Assembly: GCF_004571065.1 (NCBI RefSeq)
Contig: NZ_SPQN01000018.1
Location: 1-51,256 of the forward strand
Length of the DNA stretch: 51,256 nt
DNA from: Geodermatophilus sp. DF01-2
GTDB taxonomy: Bacteria; Actinomycetota; Actinomycetes; Mycobacteriales; Geodermatophilaceae
Direction: 5' to 3'
Under the pieces are notes generated by a model that searched no databases, was not told the DNA's origin, and saw nothing but the letters and a program-made list of their open reading frames with translations. Numbering within the stretch: the stretch's first letter is position 1; each line of letters starts with the position of its first letter. Shown here in pieces: positions 32,733 through 41,421 of the stretch. The translations under genes and the position numbers were made by a program.

Positions 32733-32736
32733 ATGA
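32698..32736 (+). CDS. Leaderless 12-aa upstream ORF coupled to the polymerase gene
   Basis: GTG 32698, placed for leaderless translation, encodes MIIQQPSASSPA. Its TGA (32734-32736) overlaps the polymerase ATG (32733-32735) as ATGA, the same coupling used by the genes downstream. The polymerase ATG has no clear SD. The peptide itself is probably dispensable in sequence, its role being to deliver ribosomes; that is inference. A regulatory stalling peptide is possible but no stalling motif is evident. Confidence 0.5.
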   Translation: MIIQQPSASSPA

Positions 32737-34844
32737 CGGCTCCGGCGTTCCTTTTGGTCGCTGTCGCGGTCGGTGTGCTGCTGGCCCTCCTGGCCTGGCG
32801 CGCGCTGCACCGGCCGGCGTTCGCGGTGTGCTGCCTGGTGGCCGCGATTCCTCTCGGCGGATTCGTCGTCGTCGGGTTCACGCTCATCCACCTGGTGTCG
32901 GTCGCGGTCAGCGCGGGTGGCGCCCTCGCCGCGGTGGCGGGCGCCGGCCGTGCCCTCCGCCCCTCAGCCGTGCTCCTCGCAGCTGCCGGTCTCGTGGCGG
33001 TCAGCCTGCTGTCGGTGCTGACCGCCGTCGACCCGGGTGCCTCGTTGCGCATGGCTGTCATCCACGTGATCGGGCTCGGGCTGGCCTGGGCCGCCGCCCG
33101 TGCCTGCCCGTCTCGCACGGACGTCCGCCTCGTCCTGACAGTCCTCACCGCGGTCGGCGGCGGGGTGAGCCTGTTCGCGCTGGGCACCACGGGCGACCTC
33201 ACCGCCGCGCACGGAGGCAACGTGGTGGTTGGGCGGGCCACCGGTGTCTTCAGTCAACCGAACGAGCTGGGTCTGTTTTGCGGCATCGTCCTCGTCGTCG
33301 GGCTGGCGACCGCGACCGTGCACCGGAGCTTCGGCCTACGTGCCCTGTGCTGGGTGTCGAGCGCAGCGGCGGCCGCGGCCCTGGCCGTCAGCCTCTCGCG
33401 GGGAGCCTGGATCGGGACGGTGCTGGGCTGCTTGGTCCTCCTCGTCGTCGTCCCCGCGGTGCGACGGCTGCTCACCGCCGCCGCCGGCCTTGCGCTCGCC
33501 GGTCTCGTCGTCGCGATGGTCCTGCCAACGACGGGATCACTGGGCGTGCTTACTGCGCGGCTCCGGTCCCTGGTCGAACCCTCGAACCCCTACGACGACA
33601 GGCCGCTTATCTGGGCCGAGGCAATCCGGCAGGTGGCGGACGCCCCGTTGCTCGGTGTCGGGTCGGGGGGGTTCAGCCACGCCGCGGTCGCCGACGCCTC
33701 ACCCCTGCGCAGCGAGCCCGCCACCCACGCGCACTCGATGGTGCTCGGGGTGTCCAGCGAGATGGGACTGCTCGGGCTTGCGGCATTCCTCGTCCTGCTG
33801 GTGGTTGCGGTGGCAACCAGTGTGGCCTCCGTCAAGCGCCTGGGAGCACAGGGCCCAACCGGTTCGGGCCTGCGGGCGATGACCGGTGCCGTGGTCGCCG
33901 CTCTGGGCGTCGTCCTCGGCCAGGGCCTGATCGACCTTCCGCTGGCGAATCCGCTGACCCAGACCACGCTGTGGCTGCTCGTGGGGCTCCTGGCCGCGAT
34001 TGTGGAGATGGCACGACGGCCCCTTCCCGGGGACTCGTCGTCGGCCGTCCCACCGGAGCACCCGACCCCATTTCGAGTAGGGGGACCAGCGAAGACGGTG
34101 TCCGCGAGGCAGCGGCACGTCAATAGTGGTGCCGTGACCTCGACCAACCGCTGGACGTCGCTCGGCGACCTCCTGACCTCGTGGGTCGTCCGGGTGCCCG
34201 TGCGTCCGCCGGTGTTCCTGCTGGCCGCCGTCATCGTGGTCCTCGGTGCGCTGGGCCGGCTCGAGGACGGGAACAGCGCCCTGGCGTTGTTCGACCTGGA
34301 CGGCGAGGGCAAGCCGCCAGCGGTGTTCGCCGCCGCGCTCCTCGGCTCGACCGGGGTCGGGTGCGTGCTGGCCGGGCGGGCCGGTCTGCCGTGGCGCCGG
34401 CGCTGGTCGATACTCGGGGCCTTCCTCGTCTTCATGGCCTTCGACGAGGCCCTCACGCTCCACGAGACGCTCTCCCGGTTGACCGGTGTGCCGTGGACCG
34501 TGCTGTACGCGCCCATCGTGGCGTTCGGCGGGATCGCTTGGGTGCTGGTCCTCCGCGACGTGTGGGCCGAGCAACGGATCCGCTATCTCTGGCTGTTGGG
34601 CGCGCTGGCTTGGGCGACGTCGCAGGTCCTCGAGGAGCTGCAGTCGTCGCCGGAGCAGGGGCGGGCGCCCGGCTACGACGTCTACGTCCTGTTCGAGGAG
34701 TGCCTGGAGATGACCGGAAGCCTCTGCTGGCTGCTCGCCATCGTGCTCGTCGTCCGACTGCGCTCCGGTGGACACGGTGGTGTCGGCCCGGCAGAGCGCT
34801 CGTCGGGACGGCGGATGACGCCCGTGCGGACGGGAGTCCGATGA
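32733..34844 (+). CDS. O-antigen ligase/Wzy-like polymerase fused to a second membrane module
   Basis: 703 aa. Residues 1-440 form a Wzy_C/O-antigen ligase-type protein with about ten membrane helices, the RATGVFSQPNELGLFCGIVL segment, SLSRGAWIG, and the large periplasmic loop with NPYDDRPLIWAEAIRQVADAPLLGVGSGGF and THAHSMVLGVSSEMGLLGLAAF, all typical. After a hydrophilic linker (about 440-470) come about 230 residues with five more hydrophobic segments, including FLVFMAFDEALTLHE (conserved-looking acidic and His residues) and a final DVYVLFEECLEMTGSLCWLLAIVLVV; I do not recognise this module. GTG 34134 with AATAGT 6 nt upstream could start the second module as its own gene. ATGA overlaps link both ends of the gene to its neighbours. 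Confidence 0.78.
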   Translation: MTAPAFLLVAVAVGVLLALLAWRALHRPAFAVCCLVAAIPLGGFVVVGFTLIHLVSVAVSAGGALAAVAGAGRALRPSAVLLAAAGLVAVSLLSVLTAVDPGASLRMAVIHVIGLGLAWAAARACPSRTDVRLVLTVLTAVGGGVSLFALGTTGDLTAAHGGNVVVGRATGVFSQPNELGLFCGIVLVVGLATATVHRSFGLRALCWVSSAAAAAALAVSLSRGAWIGTVLGCLVLLVVVPAVRRLLTAAAGLALAGLVVAMVLPTTGSLGVLTARLRSLVEPSNPYDDRPLIWAEAIRQVADAPLLGVGSGGFSHAAVADASPLRSEPATHAHSMVLGVSSEMGLLGLAAFLVLLVVAVATSVASVKRLGAQGPTGSGLRAMTGAVVAALGVVLGQGLIDLPLANPLTQTTLWLLVGLLAAIVEMARRPLPGDSSSAVPPEHPTPFRVGGPAKTVSARQRHVNSGAVTSTNRWTSLGDLLTSWVVRVPVRPPVFLLAAVIVVLGALGRLEDGNSALALFDLDGEGKPPAVFAAALLGSTGVGCVLAGRAGLPWRRRWSILGAFLVFMAFDEALTLHETLSRLTGVPWTVLYAPIVAFGGIAWVLVLRDVWAEQRIRYLWLLGALAWATSQVLEELQSSPEQGRAPGYDVYVLFEECLEMTGSLCWLLAIVLVVRLRSGGHGGVGPAERSSGRRMTPVRTGVR
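34122..34127 (+). promoter_or_regulatory. Possible internal leaderless -10 (AATAGT) before the second module
   Basis: AATAGT lies exactly 6 nt before an in-frame GTG (34134) that begins VTSTNRWTSLGDLL, keeping A2 and T6 of TANNNT. This would allow separate expression of the C-terminal membrane module. Confidence 0.3.
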
Positions 34845-35467
34845 CCGAGACCCTCGACCAGAGGACCGTCCCCGGTCGGGAAGGTGGCGTGGGAGCCGCG
34901 CTCCGTCGCCGCTGGCGGTTCGCCCTGGCCGTCTTCCTGGTGATCGGGACGCTGGCTGCGGTGACGACGTTCCTGACACCCCAGAAGTGGGCGGCTCACG
35001 CGGTCGTCTCCTTCACCCCGCGCGTGGAGACGGGCATCTCCCCGGACAGCGTGGCGCTGGTTGCCCACCGGTACGCCGTCGTCGTCAGCAGTGACGCGTC
35101 GGCCGACAGCGTGGCCCGGCAGATGCCGGCGCTGGGCGGCGGCGAGCTGGCCGATGCGATCGGTACGGAGTTGGAGCCCGGGACCGGGAACCTCCGGATC
35201 TCCGTCGTGCTCGATGACCGAGAGCAGGCCGTTACCGCGGCGAACGTCGCGGCTCGGCAGCTGGTGGGCACTGCAGGGGAGGACCCGCTGGTGAACAGCT
35301 CCCTGTCGGCCGCGGCCACGGAGCGTGCCGCCGAGCGGACTCCGCCGCGGAGCGTGCTGCTGGCCGCCACGCTTGCAGCGGCGGCCCTGCTGGGGGTCGT
35401 AGCCGGCGTGCTCGCCGATCGCCTCGGGAACCGACCGCGGTGGAGGACCGACCGGGCCGGCGACTGA
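34841..35467 (+). CDS. Wzz-like chain-length determinant / capsular polysaccharide biosynthesis protein
   Basis: 208 aa. A membrane helix at about 28-46 (FALAVFLVIGTLAAVTTFLTP), an extracytoplasmic domain, and a second helix near 170-190 (SVLLAATLAAAALLGVVAGVLADRLG) give the two-helix topology of Wzz/YveK co-polymerases. The periplasmic part is only about 120 residues, shorter than enteric Wzz, and no cytoplasmic BY-kinase domain or Walker motif is attached. It would modulate length of the polymer made by the adjacent Wzy-like protein. ATG overlaps the stop of the polymerase gene. Confidence 0.75.
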   Translation: MTETLDQRTVPGREGGVGAALRRRWRFALAVFLVIGTLAAVTTFLTPQKWAAHAVVSFTPRVETGISPDSVALVAHRYAVVVSSDASADSVARQMPALGGGELADAIGTELEPGTGNLRISVVLDDREQAVTAANVAARQLVGTAGEDPLVNSSLSAAATERAAERTPPRSVLLAATLAAAALLGVVAGVLADRLGNRPRWRTDRAGD

Positions 35468-35562
35468 CCGCCCCTCAGGGGCTCCGGTCGACTGTGCGGG
35501 GTCCGTCCCGCCGCTGTGCCAGGAGCCGCGCACGCCAGTTCAGTTTCGTTGTTGGGAGACAG

Positions 35563-36384
35563 ATGACGGTGGGACCGGATGTGTCCGGAGACGTGCCGAC
35601 CAAGCTGCGGCGACCGCTGGTGCTGATGTACCACGGGTTCACCGCGGCGGCGGATCCGCTGCCGGGCTGCAGCGATCCGCACGAGTTGCTCCTGCCCATC
35701 CGCCGGCTGGAGGAGCAGCTCACCCATCTGCGGGATCGCGGGTACGAGTTCCTCGACGTCGCGGGCTACCTGCGGGCGCTTGAGCGGCCGGTCCGCCGGC
35801 GGCGGGTGCTGGTCACGATCGACGACGGCATGCGGAGCGTCGGCGAGCTCGCCGCTCCTGTGTTGCAGGCCCACGGCGTCCCCTCCGTCCTCTTCGTCTC
35901 GGTCGGCCTGGTTACCGGCGCAGGCGAGCCACCGGCCGACGAGGTGGTCAAGCCCGACGGGCCGCTCCTGTCCGCTGACGAACTTCAGGCCCTGCCCGCC
36001 ACGGGGATGGAGCTCGGCGTGCATGGGTGGGACCACAGCTCGCTCGTGGGCGCCGACGTGGACGCGCTGCGACTCGCCACCGCTGAGGCCCGCTCACAAC
36101 TGACCGACCTCACCGGGACGACACCTCGCGCGTTTGCCTACCCCTACGGATGGCACGACGAGCGCGCGGCGGCGGCGGTGCGCGACAGCGGTTTCGACGT
36201 CGGCTTCTCCCTCTACAACGGGTCGGGACGGCATGCGATCGACCGGGTGGACGTCAAGCCCGGCGACACGCTCACCGCCTTCCGGGTCAAGTGCGTGCCC
36301 GGCTACCGCTCCATCTGGCGAGCCTCCCGCCGCGTTCCCGCGGTGAGTCGGGCCGCCCGGACCCTGACCTGGCGACGCGGATGA
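35563..36384 (+). CDS. Polysaccharide deacetylase (CE4/NodB type)
   Basis: 273 aa with the NodB homology fold and no signal peptide, so it probably acts on a cytoplasmic intermediate. PLVLMYHGF opens the barrel. The metal-binding motif is VTIDDGMRS rather than the usual TFDDG, keeping both Asp residues. The second motif is GVHGWDHSSL, in which the His-x-x-x-His spacing is kept (HGWDH). RAFAYPYGWHDE (the APYG motif) and GFDVGFSLYNG follow. It likely removes N-acetyl groups from the glycan repeat. ATG 35563 has GGGAGA at 5 nt; 95 bp separate it from the Wzz-like gene, the largest gap inside this operon. Confidence 0.85.
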   Translation: MTVGPDVSGDVPTKLRRPLVLMYHGFTAAADPLPGCSDPHELLLPIRRLEEQLTHLRDRGYEFLDVAGYLRALERPVRRRRVLVTIDDGMRSVGELAAPVLQAHGVPSVLFVSVGLVTGAGEPPADEVVKPDGPLLSADELQALPATGMELGVHGWDHSSLVGADVDALRLATAEARSQLTDLTGTTPRAFAYPYGWHDERAAAAVRDSGFDVGFSLYNGSGRHAIDRVDVKPGDTLTAFRVKCVPGYRSIWRASRRVPAVSRAARTLTWRRG

Positions 36385-37601
36385 GCGGTCAGCCGTTCCA
36401 GGGGGAGGCGGCCCCGAGGGGGCGTGTCCTGTCCTTCGACCAGGTGGACGACGTCTTCGTCGAGCGGTGGGACCGACTGGCCGAACGGGCCTGTCCGGCC
36501 AACCCATACTTCGAGCCCGCCGCCACGCTCGCCGCAGCCGCCCACCTGCCCGACGGCCACCGTGTCCGGCTGCTGGTGGTCGAGGAGGGGCAGCAGTTCG
36601 ATCACCTCACCTTCCTGCTCCCGGTCATCGACGCCGTCCGTTACCGCCGGGTTCCCGTGCCGGCGACGACGACGTGGCGGCACGCCCACTGCTTCCTCGG
36701 TACGCCGCTGACGGTTCCCGGCGCTGGGGCGGCCACCTGGCAGGTCGCGCTGGATGCGCTGGCGGATGCCGATGCCAGCCCCTGGCTGGCGATCGACCTG
36801 GTGGACGTCGACGTCGCGGCTGCGGCGCGCGAGGGGGCGCGCCGCTCCGGCCGGGCGGTCACGACGCTCGAGACCGTCGAGCGTGCGACGCTGGAGCGAC
36901 GGCCGGTGGACGACTACGTGCAGACCTGCTTCAGCGCCCGACGTCGCAAGGACCTCCGCCGTCGCTGGCGGCGCCTGACGGAGGAGCTCGGTGCCGAACC
37001 CAGCCTCGTCGACCGGACCGACGTGGACACGGCGCTCGAAGACTTCCTCCGGCTGGAGGCCTCCGGGTGGAAGTCGCAGGTCGGCGGTGCACTCGCCGTC
37101 CGACCCGGGCACGCCGACTTCTTCCGCGGCATGTGCCGGGGCCTGGCACGGCGCGGACGTCTCCAGATGCACAGCCTGCAGACCGACGACCGGGTGGTCG
37201 CCATGGCCTGCCGCATCCTGACCCCGGACGCCGTCTTCGAGTTCAAGATCGCCCACGACGACGCGCTCTCTGCTCACTCGCCCGGCATCCTGCTCGCCCT
37301 CGAACAGGTCAGGGGCTTCCACGCGACCGGCCGACGGTTCGTCGACACCTGTGCCGCTCCGGAGGACGCCACGCAGAACCGCATCTACCCCGATCGCCGG
37401 AGGCTGACGACGGTGCTGGTGCAACTGCACGGCCGACGAGGGGACTGGGCGGTGCGCAACGCTGACAGGATCCAAGCGGCAGTGGACCGCATCAAACGCG
37501 GCCGTGAACGCATCGGGCAGCTCACGCGTGCCCGGGCAGTGGCGTGTGAGGCCGAGCTGCTGCAGAGCCGCGACGGCGGTTCGAGGGAGTCGATCGCATG
37601 A
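36381..37601 (+). CDS. GNAT/FemAB-like acyltransferase
   Basis: 406 aa. It shares layout with the minus-strand CelD-type protein but is clearly distinct: N-terminal half with VFVERWDRLAERACPANPYFEPAATLAAAAHL and VRLLVVEEGQQFDHLTFLLPVI; C-terminal half with CFSARRRKDLRRRWRRLTEELG, FLRLEASGWKSQVGGALAVRPGHADFFRGMCRGLARRGRLQMHSLQTDDRVVAMACRI and FEFKIAHDDALSAHSPGILLALEQVRGFHATGRRFVDTCAAPED, the last being the substrate-binding block of GNAT_6-type acyltransferases. It probably acetylates a sugar amine freed by the preceding deacetylase; that link is inference from adjacency. ATGA overlaps join it to both the deacetylase and the flippase genes. Confidence 0.82.
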   Translation: MSGQPFQGEAAPRGRVLSFDQVDDVFVERWDRLAERACPANPYFEPAATLAAAAHLPDGHRVRLLVVEEGQQFDHLTFLLPVIDAVRYRRVPVPATTTWRHAHCFLGTPLTVPGAGAATWQVALDALADADASPWLAIDLVDVDVAAAAREGARRSGRAVTTLETVERATLERRPVDDYVQTCFSARRRKDLRRRWRRLTEELGAEPSLVDRTDVDTALEDFLRLEASGWKSQVGGALAVRPGHADFFRGMCRGLARRGRLQMHSLQTDDRVVAMACRILTPDAVFEFKIAHDDALSAHSPGILLALEQVRGFHATGRRFVDTCAAPEDATQNRIYPDRRRLTTVLVQLHGRRGDWAVRNADRIQAAVDRIKRGRERIGQLTRARAVACEAELLQSRDGGSRESIA

Positions 37602-39085
37602 CGCTGGCCGGGCCCGACGAGATGGTGCCGCAGGGCGCGTCCGGCGCCGGCCTGGGCACCGCACGACGCACCATGGCCAACGCCGCGGCCGGAATGGCAG
37701 CGGAGCTGCTCGGCAAGATGGCGACGTTCGCCTGGGTTCTCGTGGCGACCCGGCTGCTCGACCAGGCCGAGTTCGGCGCGCTCTCCTTCGCCATGGCCCT
37801 CGGTGCTCTGCTGCTCTACGTACCAGGGTGGGGCTTCGACATTGTGCTCATCCACCGGGGGAGTTCCCACCCGGGCCGGCTGGACCGGTACTTCACCGAG
37901 ACTCTTACCCTGCAGCTTGGCCTAGGGCTCCTCGCCTACGGCACCGCGCTCGCCCTGCTCGGCTCGACGTACGGCGGTACGGCCACTGGCATCGCCGTTG
38001 CCGCCGTCGTCCTCTCGACCGCGCTCGACATCCTCTCGCTGACAATGCGGGACGCCGCCATCGCTCGTCAGCGGCAGGCCGGCATGGCGGGCGCCCTCGT
38101 CGTGCAGCGTGTCGTCACCGCGGTGCTGGTGATCAGCGCCCTGACCTCTGGGGGCGGTCTGCTCTGGACCGGCGTGGCGATCCTGACGGGTTCCGTGGTC
38201 GGCCTGCTCGGGCACTCGGTCGCCGTGCACCGAGTCGGGGTACGACTCCGGCCGGGGCAGGTGACGCCCTCCGGGCTGCGTGCCATGCTCGATGCCACCT
38301 GGCTGGTCGGGATCACCGCGCTCATCCTGGGCTCGCTGCCGCGCCTCGGCTCGGTCCTGATCCAGGCCATCCGCGGGGAAGCCGAACTGGCCACCTACGC
38401 CGTGGCGTTCCGGCTGGTAGAAACGGTGCTGTTCGTCGCGTGGGTCCTGCGCGACGCGATCTTCCCCGTGCTGAGCGCTCACCCTGACGATGCCCGGGCC
38501 GGACGGGTGTTGCAGACCGCCATGACAGCCGCCGCGGTCGTCTACCTGCCTTTCGCGACCGTGTGCACGGTGCTGGCGCCCGAGGTGATCGGGTTGCTGT
38601 TCGGCCAGCAGTACGCCGATCAGTCCGCCCTGACGCTGGTCCTCCTCGCGCCGACACCACTGCTGTTCGGGCTCGCCTACTTCCTGCTGGCCGGGTTGGC
38701 CGCCCACGCCCGCAACGCCGCGATGCTGTGGACGGCGGCCGTGGCGCTGGTGGTTAATCTCGGGTTGAACCTGGTCCTCATTCCCCTCTTGGGGAGCGAG
38801 GGGGCAGCACTGGCGACGTCGGTGACCTACCTGGCCCAACTCGTCCTGCTGTGGACGGCGCTGCGGCGAGTCGGCGTCCGTCCGGGTCTGCTTGGCCCCC
38901 TGGCGATTCCCGGGGCCGCCGCGCTGCTGCTGGCACTGGTCCTGTTGTCGGTCCCGGCTCCGCTGCCGGTGCTGCTCGCCCTGGGTGGCGGCGTCTACAT
39001 CGCCTCGGCCTACTGGCTCGCACGTCGCTGGGCACCGGATCAGCTCCGCATGGTGCGGGAGACCTTCGGACCGGGGGAGGCCTGA
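37598..39085 (+). CDS. Polysaccharide flippase (Wzx/MOP family)
   Basis: 495 aa with about 14 hydrophobic segments and no large soluble domain, the profile of MOP-superfamily exporters. Typical marks are TFAWVLVATRLLDQAEFGALSFAMALGALLLYVPGWGFD near the N-terminus (the ARxLG..EFG region), RVVTAVLVISAL, LIQAIRGEAELATYAVAFRLVETVLFVAWVLRDAIFPVLS in the middle, and NLGLNLVLIPLLGSEGAALATSVTYLAQLVLL. It should flip the undecaprenyl-PP-linked repeat unit across the membrane. Its ATG overlaps the acyltransferase stop, and its stop overlaps the next start by one base. Confidence 0.9.
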   Translation: MTLAGPDEMVPQGASGAGLGTARRTMANAAAGMAAELLGKMATFAWVLVATRLLDQAEFGALSFAMALGALLLYVPGWGFDIVLIHRGSSHPGRLDRYFTETLTLQLGLGLLAYGTALALLGSTYGGTATGIAVAAVVLSTALDILSLTMRDAAIARQRQAGMAGALVVQRVVTAVLVISALTSGGGLLWTGVAILTGSVVGLLGHSVAVHRVGVRLRPGQVTPSGLRAMLDATWLVGITALILGSLPRLGSVLIQAIRGEAELATYAVAFRLVETVLFVAWVLRDAIFPVLSAHPDDARAGRVLQTAMTAAAVVYLPFATVCTVLAPEVIGLLFGQQYADQSALTLVLLAPTPLLFGLAYFLLAGLAAHARNAAMLWTAAVALVVNLGLNLVLIPLLGSEGAALATSVTYLAQLVLLWTALRRVGVRPGLLGPLAIPGAAALLLALVLLSVPAPLPVLLALGGGVYIASAYWLARRWAPDQLRMVRETFGPGEA

Positions 39086-41334
39086 TGAACGATCAGCAAC
39101 GCCATCGGCCCCTCAGGGTTCTGCACGTCGCCGAGCCTCGGGACGGTGGCGTCGCCCGGTACCTGGCGCAGGTCGCGCGTGATCAGGCCGACCACGGCTG
39201 GGCGGTGTCGGTGGCCACACCGCCGGATTCCGCGGTCGCCACGAACCTGCGCGACATCGGCGTGTGCGTCCACCCCTGGTCGGCCGAGCCCAGCCCGTCC
39301 CTGCGCACGCTGGCGGAGGTGCGCCGGCTGGCCTGCATCATCGATGAGGCCGATCCCGACGTGCTGCATCTGCACTCGAGCAAGGCCGGGCTGGTCGGCC
39401 GGCTGCTCATTCGGGGACGGATCCCGACGCTCTACCAGCCGCACGCCTGGGCCTTCCCCTCGCGCAGGTCGCCGATGCGCCAGCTCCTGCGGGGGTGGGA
39501 GCACCTCGCCGCCCGCCGCTGGTCGCGGGCCGTGGTGTGCGTCTGCGAGGAGGAGCGGGAGACCGGCCAGGAGGCGGGCATCGACGGGTCCCTGCTGGTG
39601 ACCGTGCCGAACGGAGTCGACCTCGACCAGTTCCCGGCGGCCGGCCCCGACGACCGCACCGAAGCCCGCGCCGCTCTGGACCTTCCGTCCGGCCCTCTGG
39701 TCGTCTGCATGGCACGGCTGCACCGGCAGAAGGGCCAGCACCTACTGCTCGACGCCTGGCCTCGCGTTCGGGCGTCGGTCCCGGCGGCCCGACTGGCGCT
39801 GGTCGGTGACGGTCCGGACCGGCCCGAGCTGGCCGACCGGGCCGACGAAAGCGTGCTCTTTGCTGGTCACTCGGACCGTGCCGATCGCTGGTACGCCGCC
39901 GCCGACGTCGTGGTTCTCCCGTCGGTGTGGGAGGGCCTGGCCCTCACCTCCGTCGAGGCACTGGCCAGTGCCCGCCCGTTGGTCAGTACCCCGGTGAGCG
40001 GCAGTCGGTTGCTCATCGAAGCCGGTGCCGGCGAGGTCACGCCGGCCGGAGACGCGGTGGCGCTCGCCGATGCCCTCATCACGCGGTTGGCCGATCCGGG
40101 CCTGGCGGCCGCCGAGGGGACGGCCGGCCGCGCGTTCGTGGAACGTCACCACGACCTGCGCCATCAAATGGACCGGCTACGGCAGCTCACCTCTCAGGTG
40201 GCCGGGGTCGAGCAGTCAGCACGGCTGCGCGTGCACGTGGTTGCCGCACATGGAGTGCTGGGCGGTAGCGAGGGCTGGCTCCTGGACATGATCGATGCAC
40301 GCGGGGATCTCGACGTCTCGCTCACCCTCCTGCAGGACGGCCCGTTCCGCGGCGAGCTCGAGCGGCGCGGGATCCCCGTGACCCTGCTCCCCGCCGGGCG
40401 CAGGCCCCGAGACGTCGCCCGGGTGCTGCCCGCGCTGACGCGGACGGTGCGGAGCGCCGCGGCTGGCGTCGTGATCGGCAACGGTGTCAAGGCACAGCTG
40501 GTGGCTGCGCCGGCCGCGTGGCTGGCCGGGCGGCCGTCGGTCTGGGTGAAGCACGACCACTCCTACGACCGCACCCTGGCCTTGGCACTGGGTCGGCTCT
40601 CCACGAGGGTCATCGGCACCGATGCCGCGGTGTTGCAGTGGGTTCGGCGTCGCGACGCGGTGGTGGTTCACCCACCCCGCCCGCGGACCCAACCGGAGCC
40701 ACGGCAGGTCGCCCGTGGCCAGCTGCGGGCCTGGGGTGTCCCGGACGGCGAGCCCGGCCTCTGGCTCGGGATGGCGGTGCGCCTGGTGCCGTTCAAGGGT
40801 GTCGAGGACGCCGTCCGGGCGCTGGCCGAGCCGGCGGCCAGCCGGTGGCGACTGGTCGTGCTGGGCGAGGACGACCCCAGCGCCGTCGGTGAGACCGACC
40901 GACTACGGGCGGTCGCCGCCGCGCTCGGCGTTGCCGACCGGGTCCACCTCCTCGGCCGGGTGCCCCAGGCCGCCCGTTGGCTGGGCGCATTCGACGCCCT
41001 CGCGCTGCTGACCCGGCCGGCCGGACGGCGGGCGCCGCGGAAGGAGGGCTTCGGCGGGGTCGCCATGGAGGCGATGGTCGCCGGGGTGCCGGTCGTCGCC
41101 GTCGCCGGTAGTCCCGCGGCCGAACGGGCGGGGGAGGAGGCCGGGATCGCCGTGCGTCCGGGGCACCCCCGTGACTTGGCGCGTGCCCTCGGTGAGCTGG
41201 CCGTGGACGAGGTGCGCGGTCTGGCTGGCCGCGCGGCCCGGGACATCGGCGCACGGCATCCCGACGCCGCCGCGTGCGCCGCCGACTTCGTCGCCGTGCT
41301 TCACGACACGGCGCGCGGTGCCCGCGGCCGCTGA
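39085..41334 (+). CDS. Tandem two-domain GT4 glycosyltransferase
   Basis: 749 aa, twice the length of a single GT4 enzyme. Residues 7-370 are a full GT-B fold: HVAEPRDGGVARYLAQVARDQ, LHLHSSKAGLVGRLL, TVPNGVDLDQF, VCMARLHRQKGQHLLLDAW and VVVLPSVWEGLALTSVEALASARPLVST (the EX7E region). Residues 378-749 are a second, more divergent one: VHVVAAHGVLGGSEGWLLDMID, VWVKHDHSYDR, LWLGMAVRLVPFKGVEDAVRAL and RKEGFGGVAMEAMVAGVPVVAV. Both halves keep donor-binding and EX7E-like segments, so the protein could add two successive sugars. No stop or frameshift separates them. ATG overlaps the flippase stop (TGATG). Confidence 0.87.
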   Translation: MNDQQRHRPLRVLHVAEPRDGGVARYLAQVARDQADHGWAVSVATPPDSAVATNLRDIGVCVHPWSAEPSPSLRTLAEVRRLACIIDEADPDVLHLHSSKAGLVGRLLIRGRIPTLYQPHAWAFPSRRSPMRQLLRGWEHLAARRWSRAVVCVCEEERETGQEAGIDGSLLVTVPNGVDLDQFPAAGPDDRTEARAALDLPSGPLVVCMARLHRQKGQHLLLDAWPRVRASVPAARLALVGDGPDRPELADRADESVLFAGHSDRADRWYAAADVVVLPSVWEGLALTSVEALASARPLVSTPVSGSRLLIEAGAGEVTPAGDAVALADALITRLADPGLAAAEGTAGRAFVERHHDLRHQMDRLRQLTSQVAGVEQSARLRVHVVAAHGVLGGSEGWLLDMIDARGDLDVSLTLLQDGPFRGELERRGIPVTLLPAGRRPRDVARVLPALTRTVRSAAAGVVIGNGVKAQLVAAPAAWLAGRPSVWVKHDHSYDRTLALALGRLSTRVIGTDAAVLQWVRRRDAVVVHPPRPRTQPEPRQVARGQLRAWGVPDGEPGLWLGMAVRLVPFKGVEDAVRALAEPAASRWRLVVLGEDDPSAVGETDRLRAVAAALGVADRVHLLGRVPQAARWLGAFDALALLTRPAGRRAPRKEGFGGVAMEAMVAGVPVVAVAGSPAAERAGEEAGIAVRPGHPRDLARALGELAVDEVRGLAGRAARDIGARHPDAAACAADFVAVLHDTARGARGR

Positions 41335-41421
41335 CGCGGGCGTCCTCGCGTGAGGAGCACGATCGGCGCCGGACGGGGCGGCGACCTCGGTGCCTGCCCG
41401 GGGTCGCTCAGCGTGATCGGG

